From contig NW_014578012.1 of the NCBI RefSeq assembly GCF_000485595.1, positions 68,843 to 116,384 on the forward strand: 47,542 nucleotides of DNA. The letters run 5' to 3'. The translations under genes and the position numbers were made by a program. Source of the DNA: Priapulus caudatus. Taxonomy: Eukaryota; Priapulida; Priapulimorpha; Priapulimorphida; Priapulidae. The notes under the pieces are model-generated. The model had not been told where the DNA came from, did no database searches, and was given only the letters and a program-made list of their open reading frames with translations. This document shows positions 1 to 11,388 of the stretch, in pieces (the first letter of the stretch is position 1; every line of letters starts with the position of its first letter).

Positions 1-44
<44 letters not shown>

Positions 45-80
45 GTACGTGTGTGTGAGAAAGAGAGAGAGAGCGAGAGA
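1..80. repeat. (AG)n microsatellite at window edge
   Basis: The window opens in a pure AG dinucleotide run of about 42 bp. A short GT-rich interruption and a second impure GA run to about position 80 follow. The true left boundary lies outside the window. Confidence 0.95.
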
Positions 81-259
81 GGACGGATTAAAGGATAGAC
101 GCCAGCAGTGCATATATTGATTATTATTGTATATTTACGGCAATCAGCAGAGCGTCCCGTTGCGCAATCATGCGTGTACGCAAGTCGCACGATCACCGAG
201 TGAGTGGATATCCGGATACGTAGCCTGGAGGCTAGGCGACCGGTTCCGGACGCGTAGCC

Positions 260-356
260 ACCGCGAATATAGCTCTAGTACTATAGCCCGCGTACAGTTG
301 CCACTGCCAGCGGCAACTGTACGCGGGCTATAGTACTAGAGAGCTACCGCGAATAT
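260..356. mobile_element. Small fold-back element with flanking direct repeats
   Basis: A perfect 29-bp inverted repeat (274-302 and 312-340) with a 9-nt loop. The direct repeat accgcgaatat (260-270 and 346-356) flanks it and looks like a target duplication. The outer motif agctctagtactatagc recurs at 15774-15790, so this is probably one copy of a dispersed MITE-like family. The adjacent segment at about 232-262 (gaccggttccggacgcgtag and neighbours) recurs nearly identically at 32663-32693. Confidence 0.6.
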
Positions 357-369
357 GTCATAATGATAA

Positions 370-422
370 TATCAGGAGTAAGATAATATAGAACTAGATT
401 CTATATTATCTTACTCCTGATA
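370..422. repeat. Perfect 24-bp hairpin
   Basis: Arms 370-393 and 399-422 are exact reverse complements around a 5-nt loop (ctaga). It lies only 14 bp beyond the previous fold-back unit. No coding signal is seen around either hairpin. Confidence 0.7.
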
Positions 423-971
423 ATATGAATGATACTATTGCTAATTAAATCTAATTAGTAAATTACTAATACAGGGCAAGAAAGTAAGATTTTTTTGCAC
501 CAGCCGAAAGGGCTGGTAACTAACAGCAGCTTTTTTTTACCAGCCTTCACCATAATTTACGATTTTGCTAGGTAGAATTTGCAAATACACAACTTACACA
601 AATACACAACTTACGCGGATTAGATAGGCCTAGACGGAGTCCATACATTTTCTGGCATGATTCTTGGTTGTGGCCAAGGTTGTGGGAGCAGCCGCAGCGA
701 CGTGTTAGGTTCGTCTAGAAAATAGACACAAGTACATGAATATGATCAACCTCTCCCCACAATAAATTTATGGAATTTAATCGTATAAAATAAGACAGAG
801 TTTAAAGTGTTAGCTTTTACATACGTTTATTTTTTTTTATTTAATTAATTTAATAGCGTTTTAGTTATGTTATCTTAACCTTGTACTAAGGAGAATGTGC
901 AATATTGCACAATTTGTTAGTGTGCGTTTGGCGCGCGTGATGCGGGTGAATGGTAGGCAAACTTGAGCAAG
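423..971. other. Gene-free upstream region of eIF3j
   Basis: AT-rich sequence without a convincing ORF. It contains a short ccagcc/ggctgg inverted motif near 500-545. It should include the eIF3j core promoter and 5' UTR just before 972; no TATA box is obvious. CpG-containing words (ggcgcgcgtgatgcggg) cluster at about 927-945. Confidence 0.5.
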
Positions 972-3900
972 ATGTCTGAGGCGGAGTGGGGTCGGTACAA
1001 CGCATGTTTAACATATTTAATGCAATAACTCAAAAGTGATATGCGTTGTGAAGTGTTTCAATCTTGTTATCGTCACGTACTCTTATGTGCATTAATATGA
1101 TCGATATTACTTTGTGTCATATAGAAGTTTCCTGCTAAAATCTTGCATTGTAATTCTGTCTGTTAGTGTTAGTGTTAACTTTCCCCGTCGGACTGTCTTA
1201 CCGGTATTTCGTAATCACAGGCACTTGGAGCGTTTCAATAAAATATAATGCTAGTTAAATACGAAATCTATATACTACCAAAGTCTTAATGTTTCTATAC
1301 TCTCTTTCACTTATTATTGCCGACAATTTCCTGCAAATGCCCTTAATGCCGTCCAAATGCTCATCTCCAACAAACGCTGGCTGCTCTGCACACTGACAGT
1401 GACACTCACTGAGTCCCTGACACGTAAATATATATATATAGCAGGTAGGAAAGCGTGCTGCCAAAATTCGCTCGATGCTCGCTTGATTTCACACGAATAC
1501 AACACAAATATTAAACCATTCTACTCCATCTTTGTTTCTATTTAAAGAACAGTGTTCACTTGTTATAAAAACATACTGTCTGTGTTCGTAACCGAGCTGT
1601 GTCACGTGAAATCACACAAAGCCCTGACGAAATTCTGGCGTTCCCTCCCGTTGCGCAGTTTATGTAAATGACTGTCAGAATCGGGGAAACACCCACCGGC
1701 GCTCTTCGTGACCTCATTTTTGCACTGCATTATTCCAACGCTCCACTGGCGGCTTTGACGAGGCTCGTACGGGAGTTGGAAAGCAGCGTGGTAGTTTCCC
1801 AAAATGCAGTGCGCCGCCTATAGCCTTGTACTTGCAGCCATTTACATAAACCGCAACGGGAGCGAACGCGAGAATTTCGTCAGGCTTTGTGTGATTTCGC
1901 ATGACACGGCTCGGTTACAAACACAGACAGTATGTTTTTATAACAAGTGAACACTGTTCTTCAAATAGAAACAAAAATGGAGTAGAATGGTTTAATATTT
2001 GTGTTGTATTTGTGGGAAATCAAGCGAGCGTCGAGCGAATTTTGGCAGCACGCTTTCCTACCTGCTATATATTTATGTGTCAGTGTGCAGCGGCAGCCAG
2101 CGTTTGTTGGAGATGAGCATTTGCAGGAAATTGTCGGCAATAATAGGTGAAAGAGAGTATAGAAACATTAAGACTTTGGTAGTAAATAGATTTCGTATTT
2201 GTTTAGCATTATATTTTATTGAAACCCTCCAAGTGCCTGTGTTCGTAATGACAATGTCTAATCACTTACTGTTACTGTTAGTATGTTATACGCATAACTA
2301 ACTAGTGCCCACCTAGTATAATCCAGAATTCGTATATATGCTAAATTTATAAAGTGAAGACTGATAAGGTGTGCGCATGTGGTAGATATAACTGGCAGAC
2401 AAAAAATTGGAAGGGTGACACTAAACAACATTGACAGTGTCAACACCGTGACCATGTAACTACTACTACTAGTACTACTAGGCATGTTTACTAGGAGTTG
2501 GTCAATCTGCTTTTTCTTTTACTTAGAACTCCTGTCCATACGCTGTCATCATCGTACGTCATTCACTTTATAAACCCTAATAATCACAACCCTTAGCCTT
2601 ACATATATGTCTAAAGCTGGGTTTACACTACCGACTTCATGCAGTCCAATTGGCGAATTGTACCAGTTTTGCTGTTGTACAAACAACAATCGTCAGTGTG
2701 TAAACGTAAAGGTTGTGCGACCAACTTGCTGGGAGGTGGGTGTTGGGAGATTAGTTATCTTATGAGTTATCTTATGATCGGTCAATATTTGCCGGTTAAG
2801 ATATTGAGACCGTATAAGGTTGGGCGAACTGTTCATGTTCCTGTTTCGTGTACAAGTATATGTCTGTAATAATCACTGGCGTGCATGTGCGAGATGGTAG
2901 TCAGTAGGAAAACGGTACTGGTACAGGCACGGTCTGGTTTGCCACTCCCTCGTAAGCCGTCCCTTAAAAGCATTCAGTGTGGTGCTACAGACTGTCTCAG
3001 TCTTGAGCGTGTTCCAATTGTCCAGTACTCTAGTTGCGAAGAAGTTGTGTCGCTGGCCTGGGGTGTGGTGAGCTTGAAATTTATAGGGGTGACCTCGAGT
3101 TTGGTGGCAAGTGCTGGCTGGAACATTGTTTTGTGGCATATTGGGCATGGGTTGTTCATCTTGGCCTTGAATATCATGTGCACAATTTTGAACAACTCGG
3201 GGCATGTATTGTTCTATTTTCCCAACTCGGTATTGCTGAATTATAAGCCATGTGGGCCACTCATAGAACAGCAATCAGGAGGTGTGTTCCTCCACCTAGG
3301 GGGAGAGCACGTTTTTGCTATCAGCGCCACTCTGGCGGCATGGAATACATGCAAAAATGCGTATCCGCATTGCCCTGCGCGCACACTACGGGTCAAATGT
3401 TGAAACGTTTGCCACCTCGCGGTCGATAACGTAAGAGCTTTGAACATAATATAATTGATAATATACAGAGGTTGGTAGAAAGAAGAACAATGCCAAATTG
3501 CCTGCATAAAGTCTATTAGTAGATAGTGTAAACCCAGCTTAGGAAGCCCGACCTAAATAAATGAAGTAAAGGAAGTTAACGAAATGTAATGTAAATTAAT
3601 ATAGTAGGATTGACCTGCTCTAGTACACATTCCAGCAAGGCTGCCTCTTGCCACAGAATTGCATAGCAGGAGGCCCATGACTTTATGGCCAAATGGCTTC
3701 TTTATAGACTATCATTATTCATATTCTCAATCCACCCAATAAAAGTTAATCCTGACTTTGGTAGTGTACAACATGTAACATCTTTTACATCATTTTGCGG
3801 ATGAGCTTGGGCCTTCACTGCACAATATGTTCTGCCAATCCTATGATCTAGGTCCTCGAGCCTTCCGATTGGAAAAAGGCTCTCATTACCCCAGTTTATA

Positions 3901-6900
3901 AAGGTGGTAGATCTTCCCTTGCTTCAAATTTTAGCCAATGTCTTTGCTTTCTCTTTGCGCTAAGGCATTTGAGCATATAGTCTATTCCTATGTTATTAGC
4001 CATTTCGATAGGCATGATATTCTATCCGATCATCAACATGGTTTTCGACATGGGTTTTCTACTGTTACTGAGTTAATCAATGTTCTTCATGATTAAACAT
4101 TAAGTCTTAACAAGTCTCAACAGGTTGATGCAGTATTTCTAGATTTCAGCAAGGCCTTTTATAGGGTTCCTCATGGTCTTTTAATTATCAAACTTGATCA
4201 CTTGGGTTTGGATATTACTAGGTCATACTGGATTTCTGACTTTTTGAAGGATAGATCACGAATTGTCTGTGTCAATGGCAGCATGTCAGATTTGCTGGCT
4301 GAAACTTGACTTCTACTTCTATTCACCTCTTTTCTGGCGACGCAGTTCTATACCACACTATCTCCAATACGGGTGATCAGTTAGCCCTCCAGAGTGTCCT
4401 TACTTGTGCTGAGAAGTGGGCAACAACGTGGAGTATGTCTTTCAATACTGAAAAATCTAAAATTTCTCATATTACATATTTCCTAAATCACCCTTGACTT
4501 TTACTTACTCATTGTACCATAAATATCTATCTCTTACCCCTACTTACAAATATTTGGGTGTCATTATTAGTAGCGATCTTCGCTGGAATTCCCAGATTGA
4601 TTATATTTGTAAGAAAGCGGCTCGTTCCTTTGGTATGTTACACTGTAACCTTGGCTTTGCCGATTTTATAACTCTGTCCCTGGCGATCAACTTTGTCTCT
4701 CTGTCTTCGATATAGTCCCTCGGACTTTGGAGACTAATACTTATGAAGTTACGAGGTAACAGTAACAAACGTGCGTACGTGTGAACTCACTAAAAGCAGT
4801 CACAGTTTTAATGGCTAGTGCTACTACAACTAATTGTAGTACTAAGCAGAATGGCTTTGGAAATTTAGTTCTGTACTCATATTTATTATTACCACAGTGT
4901 CTTACACCGGTTAGCATGCATGTATATGTGTGACTACCAGTGTTGTAGTCGAGTCCGCACTCCCCGAGTCCGAGTCCGAGTCCGCACCCCCCGAGTCCGA
5001 GTCCGAGTCCGCACCCCCCGAGTCCGACTCCAGTTTTTATTAAAAAAAGGGGCACAGACCGACAAGGCCACTCACTTTTATGTATGTGTTTCACTGTTTG
5101 TTCAAAAATGGGGGGGGGTCTCCTGCCCCCTGGATCTGTCACTTGTTTGCATGAAATAGAAAGTACAGTAAAACTTGCATAAGTCGACACTTCTATTGTA
5201 TGTAGATTAGTGGCAATCATCCAACTTGGCTTATGAGATTGATCTGGGAAAAAATCGCAACAGTGCATCGTAGACATTCGAAAGTGAATAGTCAGCCGAA
5301 AACACAGAGACACGAGTCATACGAAACGTGTCAAAGTAACGGATCCATTTGTGTTTTACGAGAATGACACGGCTTGTTGAACCAAATGAGAGAGTGCTAG
5401 TACCTTCGAAGTGGTAGAAGAAGAGAAAGAAGTGGTAGAAAAAGCGCAAAGGGACAAAGTGACAGCAGATTCAAACCAAAGGGACAAGAATCTTAATCGA
5501 GCCATTGAAAACGTTACAAGATATTGGGCCGTGTATCTAGAAAACCTAGGAGTTTTAGTTTTAAATTCTTGTAAACTGCGTGTTACAATATGTACAGTTG
5601 TGTACTATGTATGTAGTGGCCTCGAGCCGGCCTCGACTCGAGTCGGAGGGCTCGAGTCCGAGTCCGAGTCCAAGTCATTGCACTCCGAGACCAAGGAAAA
5701 CGGCCTCGAGACCTACAACACTGGTGACTACGTTCAAACAACGACTGATGGTTACGACTAAATTAAAGTGATTTGTTAATGTTTCAGAAGCGGATGACTA
5801 TGAGCCTACGTTCTCTGTTCCGGCAGTAACGAACAAATGGGAAGGCGAGGACGAAGATGATGACGTCAAAGTAAGACTTGACTCATTAGTGCCTTGTGAG
5901 CTGTACTAGTATAAAATATGCACCTTATAACTATGGGCAGACTGCCATATACGACACTTGAGGGTAGCACAAGTAATTTACGGCATGTTACACGTAGGTA
6001 AATGAAAAGTATATGCTTGTAGATAGAAGTGTCATTGCTTGTATATACATCAGGTGGCCATCATGTACATTTTACGTTTTTTATTCTCTAACGTCTCATT
6101 TTCATCCAGGATGCATGGGATGTGGAGGAAGAGGATGAACAGAAAAATGGAGAGCCAGAGTCAGGTAAGCTTTCATGATCATCAAATAATTGTTCTAGCA
6201 TTATTAGCTCACATTGACATCGTCAAGCTGAGCTATTGCCATGGGTCGTCGTCCGTCGTACGTCCGTCCGTCAACGATAACTCAGGAACCGTTTGGCCCA
6301 CATGTTTGAAGTTGGGTATAGTTGTTACTGCTATGCTCCCATATTAATGTCCTATTTTGAGCACGCCAGTCGACGTACTTTCGAGCCCGGCCAAATTTTG
6401 CAAAAATGTGAATTGCCATTAGTCAGTCAGCCGTGCCAACGGATTTTGCTCATTTTTGATGTGATATGAATAAGGCTAGCCATTATGCAAATTAGGTAGG
6501 GTTTGCGCCAATTATATTAGCCATATTTATAGACACAAAACAGGTCTGTTGGTTCACACTCGCTCTGCGTTCGTTTTAACAAGATTCATTGACAAATCCT
6601 TTAATGCAAAAATTGGTCATTTCTCTCCACCCTGCGCATTAAAAACGTCTATATTAGAGTTAAAGATTTACAAAACATGTCGGGAACGCAAGCATAACCT
6701 ATTTATTTCAACGCCATCGCTACCAACGGCGTATAAGCCCATCTACGCTCACAAATTGTGATTCATTTTGGTTTATAAATTATTATTGCGATATACAGAT
6801 GGCAATCGTTTCTATAATGTACGTCGATGGTTGCTCAATTAAAACTGACTTCTTCTTACTCACTCATTTGTGTCCTTTTTTGTGGTGAGCTACAGTGTCA

Positions 6901-9243
6901 TTGACACTTTCATTAAACATTCAGCATTCATACATTTCATACGTGAAGTCACATTGTGGCAAACCTATTAAAAGTCAACAGTGTCAAAATTCCACCAGTG
7001 AAACATGCCGGTCTATCGGAGATTGTGTGCATTTAAAGTGTTAGTGGCAAACATTTGCTACTAAGCTGCAATTGCTAGCTTTATTACGAATGGGAAAGTA
7101 TTTCTACGATAGAAATAAGTTCTGGTCCATGATGCACTGTGACCATTTTCTTATCATTTATTTTTTGCGACAGATGCAACAGTAAAAGCAGTTCAAGTGA
7201 AAAAGAAGATTTCCTTAAAAGAGAAAATAGCTCAAAAGGAGGCACAGAAGCAAAAAGAGCTAGCAGAAAAGGCAAAGGTGACAATTAAAAGCCCATTATT
7301 ATAGCTATTTTACTAGTTAGACAATGTTAACAATTGCTGTCAAATCGTACTGCAGTCAACTTAACTGTGCCCCAGTAATCTATTTTGTTACATTCCCAAG
7401 AGTTTGACCGAGGATGTAACTACTTATAGGCGGCTGCAGGCCTTACACCTGAAGAGGCACTGGAGGAGAAGCTTGGGTTACAAAAGTTGCAAGAGGATGC
7501 CGACTTTCAAATTAGCAAAGACCTTATAGGTGACACATTTAGCCAAGGACCAATCTAACCTGTATAAAAAAGGTTGCTCAAGGCCAATGCCAAAAGTGGC
7601 TTTTGTATACATGTGTCTGTCTGTTCAGTAGAAGTGCCAGCTAACACAGATTTTATTGCATATCTGTCGCAGTGGCTCATTCCTGGCTTGTTTCACTCAA
7701 CGATGTTCTGGCAACTGTTTCCACAGCGTTCATACTTCATATCCCTATGTAAAATTTGAAATGTATAATGTTGCTTAACTTGTTGCGTGTCACATTGGTC
7801 AATAATGCCAGGCCAATGTGTAAAATTTTCGGCCTCCCTCCTCTATACGCTTAGCCAATATCTGTTTTTGTTTCCAAAATGATTCGTAAACATTGGTTCA
7901 GTATCCGGACTTCCATTGTCGATCACACTTTGAGTCGGATTGTGATTATGCCTCGATTCTTCTGCAGGTGTGACGCCTGAACCTAATGAATCCGGAAGTT
8001 TAGACGGTTGTCATCCTGTATCCAGGGAAGAGTTCGACGAATTCGAAAAGTCTTTAAAAGACAAGATCCTAGAATTTGAGGTGAGATACAACAAACGAGC
8101 AGTTCGTGTTGAACTTGCGTATTAGCGCGCTGGCAGACGATAAAACATCGCCACTTTTTGTCCATTGATACTCAACTAGTTATTTTTTCTTGTTCCATTT
8201 TTAGAGGAAAGTATTCTCACCAAGTCAGATATGGTTAGACTAGTACCGTGATCTATATCTGAGAATTTATTAAAGCAATTATTTTTAAATCATTGCTCAA
8301 AAATGCACAATCTGGAAAAAACATGTCTCATCTCACAGTTGCTGTTACTCAAGCGATAACGGTAAGTATCGCGTAAGTGGGGAAAACACGAGACTGGTTG
8401 AAAATTTGTTTTGAAATACTGGCTTTAAAATCAGTGAAGGCAAAAGTGCCTAAACTTAGGAATGTGTATGTGCATGCATACATACAAACTTGTATAGTTT
8501 GTGTTTTCTTTGTACAAGGGACGTAACCTCTGTGAATTTATCGTTCTCACTATAAAAGTCTTCTTTTTTCAGAGGTCGGAGCACTATATTTATTTTATAG
8601 AGAATCTATTTCGCGACGTCTCGGCCGGATGTAAGTAAATGCGCTGTTGAACGTTTAATTAAGCACGTTGATATGAATTTTAACTAATAGAAACACATTT
8701 GAAGCAAGGTGTAAATAAAGATCCTCATCTATCTTCCGTAGAAGTTTGTTTCGGGCTTAAACTGCATTGTGTTCATCATTTTTTTGGGCATTAATTCTTA
8801 TTATTTACTTATATGAATTAATAGCATTAAACGTTTAGTAGCTGTTTTTGCTTATGTGTATTACCTCATCTTTCCACCCTGTTGCATAACTTGAGCATGT
8901 TCTCTTATTTCCTAGTGGAAGCGGATGATCTAAAGAGACTTAGCTCTACACTTAGTGTAATGGCAAACGAAAAGATAAAAACTGCCAAGGTAAGTTCTGT
9001 CACTGTTACGAATAATTTTTGAAGTAAAGAAGAGGAAAACTGTTGCAATGGGTGGCTAATGGCAAGGTATTTTTTTATTGACTCCACTGGCTGTTTGGTG
9101 TATGTACGTGCGTTTTTCTCTATTTGCAGCCAGCGAAATCTAAGAAGAAAAAAGGTGCAAAGTTGCACAATATGGCCACCGACGCAGTGAAGGATTACAG
9201 CGAAGAAGCTCAATATGACATGACGTATGACGACTTCATGTAA
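972..9243 (+). CDS. EIF3J: Eukaryotic translation initiation factor 3 subunit J
   Basis: Nine coding exons: 972-990, 5788-5870, 6110-6164, 7174-7277, 7430-7529, 7968-8080, 8573-8630, 8916-8989 and 9130-9243. All have GT-AG borders and matching phases, giving 239 aa (human eIF3j is 258). eIF3j is the loosely bound eIF3 subunit that sits in the 40S decoding centre and helps mRNA and scanning-factor recruitment. Family signatures are the acidic N-terminus with WEGEDEDDDVKDAWD (aa 24-38), the Lys/Glu-rich helical middle (KEKIAQKEAQKQKEL), the LTPEEALEEKLGLQKLQE segment, and the acidic-aromatic C-terminus ending YDDFM. The start is a six-codon exon (MSEAEW) with A at -3. Its phase-1 donor joins exactly to EADDYEP in exon 2, restoring the usual family N-terminus. 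No close AATAAA follows the stop; the nearest I see is 10659-10664. Exon 1 is the least certain part because it is so short. Confidence 0.93.
1216..2241. mobile_element. Fold-back hAT-like MITE with 8-bp TSD
   Basis: A 1,026-bp palindromic element in eIF3j intron 1. Its ends are CACAGGCACTTGGAG and the reverse complement. It is flanked by perfect 8-bp duplications ttcgtaat (1208-1215 and 2242-2249). The left arm (about 1216-1672) and right arm (about 1839-2241) are imperfect reverse complements of over 400 bp around a spacer of roughly 170 bp. An 8-bp duplication is typical of hAT-type (also P or Merlin) transposases. There is no transposase ORF, so it is non-autonomous. Related copies or fragments lie at 29486-29527, 31085-31170, 31404-31797 and 32690-32911. 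Confidence 0.85.
2614..3540. mobile_element. MITE-like element with 17-bp TIRs and embedded LINE tail
   Basis: Perfect 17-bp terminal inverted repeats aagctgggtttacacta (2614-2630) and their complement (3524-3540). No clean target-site duplication was found. The subterminal sequence after the left TIR (aattgtacca-ttttgc, then gtgtaaacgtaaa) recurs at about 17858-17990, showing a repeat family. The interior carries a minus-strand LINE fragment, listed separately. Confidence 0.7.
2900..3110 (-). pseudogene. LINE ORF2 C-terminal fragment
   Basis: Within the minus-strand ORF 3274-2873, the stretch TRGHPYKF...FFATRVLDNWNTL...TLNAFKGRLTREW matches the C-terminal tail common to CR1/L2/Jockey-type reverse-transcriptase ORFs (pattern RGH-x-FF-x-RV-x-WN-x-L-x-FK-x-LD-x-W). 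No RT motifs accompany it, so it is a 5'-truncated remnant captured within the surrounding repeat. Confidence 0.6.
3845..4740 (+). pseudogene. Decayed CR1/Jockey-type LINE reverse transcriptase
   Basis: Conceptual translation shows non-LTR retrotransposon RT blocks spread over several frames: WKKALITPVYKGGRSS (from about 3871), AKAFEHIVYSYVISHFDRHD, LSDHQHGFRHGFST, AVFLDFSKAF (RT motif A, about 4132-4161) and VPHGLL. After an internal deletion follow GDAVLYHTISNTGDQ, WATTWSMSFNTEKSK and YKYLGVIISSDLRW. The catalytic FADD box is changed to FSGD at about 4327-4338. Stop codons break the frame, for example near 4094 and 4307. It is an inactive copy inside eIF3j intron 1. A related 3' segment recurs at about 13450-13510. 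Confidence 0.85.
4938..5723. mobile_element. Non-autonomous hAT transposon with intact TSD
   Basis: An 11-bp perfect TIR CAGTGTTGTAG (4938-4948; complement 5713-5723) is flanked by an exact 8-bp duplication gtgactac (4930-4937 and 5724-5731), the hAT hallmark. Subterminal (cgagtc)n hexamer runs at about 4949-5033 and 5630-5690 lie in opposite orientation, as expected for transposase-binding repeats. I recognise no transposase domain in the 786-bp interior. It inserted just upstream of eIF3j exon 2, and the clean duplication suggests a fairly young event. Confidence 0.88.
6240..6500. repeat. (CGTC)-rich intronic repeat in eIF3j intron 3
   Basis: An imperfect cgtc/cgtccgtc run at about 6246-6272 is followed by unique-looking sequence. 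It resembles a short interspersed repeat, but no termini could be defined. The rest of intron 3 (6165-7173) shows no other feature I can support. Confidence 0.35.
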
Positions 9244-11338
9244 TCGGCTATGATTCAACACGATGGAGATGCCCTGAAAAATTTTTGCATGCAAAGACCC
9301 ATTGTAGTCGTGATGTGCGCACAGTAGTGGAGCACTATTGGAAGATACAAAACACACCCGACAATTGCCGTATGTATATGCGTCGATCGATTAATTTGCC
9401 GATACGCCAAAACTTGTTCTGTGCGCAGTCCACTTTGTAGGCTATGTTTGCATTCGGCCCTGATATTGACAGTGTAAAGTTCTGCCACTGCCGGCCGATC
9501 TAAAACTGGAACGAGTACGATCAGTTGTCAGTGTCTATATCCGAGTGTGCGGAGGAAGGTCGTGAAAAATGCAATCTGCAGCCATTGTCTCTTAATCTGA
9601 ACGATGGTTGTCGGCGTTATCTAATTGCCTGCACAACGGTAACTCGTTGGGATCTTCATTTAAGATTGCAATCTCCCGCACCAACTTTTAGTCGGGCGAG
9701 TCAAGGCTCTGTGTTGGCAGTGAGCGTTATGAGGCCGTCGTGTGGCTAGCTAAGTCCTGAAGCACCTCCGATTGCAGTGAAGCAAGTAATCTGAATGCGT
9801 GTTGGGATTGTATTGTATTGCGAGTTTATTGCATTGTGAATGTAAGTGCGACTAAGTTCGCGAATGCGATTAATTTCTGGAGCTAATTTATTTTTGAGAC
9901 AACGACAGTGAGATGCGATGGAGAGAAATAATGGTTTTAATGGCAGTGCACAGGGCAGCGTTGTGCTGTAATGCGCACAGGGGCATAGGCACAATGTGAT
10001 TATGTGATACTGACCATTCTGCAGTCAAAATTCAGCAGGGCACGTAGCAAATTTTTTTACGGTGGTTATGCCAGTGTGGCAAGCGCCAGTGTGCAAGCTT
10101 GATTGGAGCTAGCAAAAAAAACGAAGACCTTTTATATTACCTTTTTCTGCATTTTTCCCTACTTGATGTGGCTTCAAAAATTTTAGAGCCAACAGTTATT
10201 TTATTGCTACATGCGTATCAGAACATGAAAGGAAACCACCTATCTAACTCTCTAGATCGGTCCATTAAAGGGTTAATCCTGTAGTTTTCTGCTTCAACAT
10301 AGTGGACATTGAGACTAGCAACTGAACTTGACTTGCAAATGCATTTGACGACTGCATGGTGTAATGCTCCTTTGGATGGCTAACGCTCCATTAGGAGTGT
10401 TCCCAACTTTGATATCATTAATGATTAATGATTGATAATCCTAACCCTAACCCTAACCTAAATGACATTAAACCACAAACTAATATATGACCATGACCAT
10501 ATATATATATATTATTAGGACTATTAATGACATTAAAGTTGGGAACACTTCTAATGGAGTATCACCCCTCTATTGGTGCATTCCATGAACGTTCGTGGGC
10601 GTAAACCTGAAGAATGGTGGTCACGGTGCTTAGGTATGCTGTGTCCTTGGCCTTATGAAATAAATAGCAATTTACGTATTATGAGGAATATATTAGGAAT
10701 TAGATTCAATTGCAACCAGTTTTTTTCAGTTATGAGAAAAATGTTGCACATTGCAAGTTTGCAACATGTTAACAACATTCATTATAACAAACATGGGTTC
10801 ATTGGAAACTGTTTCCAGTAGTTTGTGTGGCTGTTATAGGGGATGTTACTCTACATACTAAGATAGATACAATAATTATGTACGTGTTTCCGGTGGACGA
10901 ATTAAGCACGCTTTTGTAAAAGGATATGTTCGAACTATGTATATGGTTTTCTGATATTATTGCTCGACAACATTGAAAGTGTGCATTCAGCTGATGTTTG
11001 CTATACACTGATATGCAAAGGTTTATCTGCACATGTTGAGCTACACACTATTTATATCATGCAAACAACTGGTTTTGTAATGATGGTTTCGAAAAATTAA
11101 ATTGACAAACCATACAAGTTATCATCTTGTTTTCGTGTTTTTCTTATTTTAGAATGATATATGCTTATAAAATAAGCATTTTTGTGTTATTTTCCTTGTA
11201 ATTTCTATATGTTACATGGACGCATATCTTAAATACAGTTTTCACGTATGCACACACAGCAAGTGCACACAGATGAACACACGTACTATTAAATTTAAAT
11301 TATCCGATTATTAATTATTATTATTATTATAATTATTA
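9244..11338. other. Convergent intergenic region
   Basis: Between the eIF3j stop and the 3' end of the minus-strand gene at 11389. It holds the eIF3j 3' UTR of unknown length, the palindromic element at 10386-10559 and AT-rich sequence. ORFs here are short and show no domain or conservation signature. Confidence 0.5.
10386..10559. mobile_element. Palindromic MITE with telomere-like centre
   Basis: Inverted termini ctccattaggagtgttccca and its near-complement ending at 10559 extend about 40 bp with few mismatches. A weaker outward extension reaches about 10363 and 10582. The centre contains ctaaccctaaccctaacct, about three CCCTAA units, next to an (AT)n stretch. No clean target duplication is visible. 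Confidence 0.65.
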
Positions 11339-11344
11339 TTTATT
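11339..11344 (-). promoter_or_regulatory. Poly(A) signal of the minus-strand gene at 11389-14350
   Basis: The plus strand reads tttatt, so the minus strand has AATAAA 45 nt downstream of the TGA at 11391-11389. The spacing suits a short 3' UTR. Confidence 0.6.
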
Positions 11345-11388
11345 ATATTTAATTGACGAGTGCGGGAAATATTCTTCAAGAAAGTGTT

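Noticed and set aside
5411-5761. 116-aa plus-strand ORF overlapping the hAT element
   Set aside because: It crosses the hAT right terminus and target duplication, and no transposase motif is visible. I do not call it a gene.
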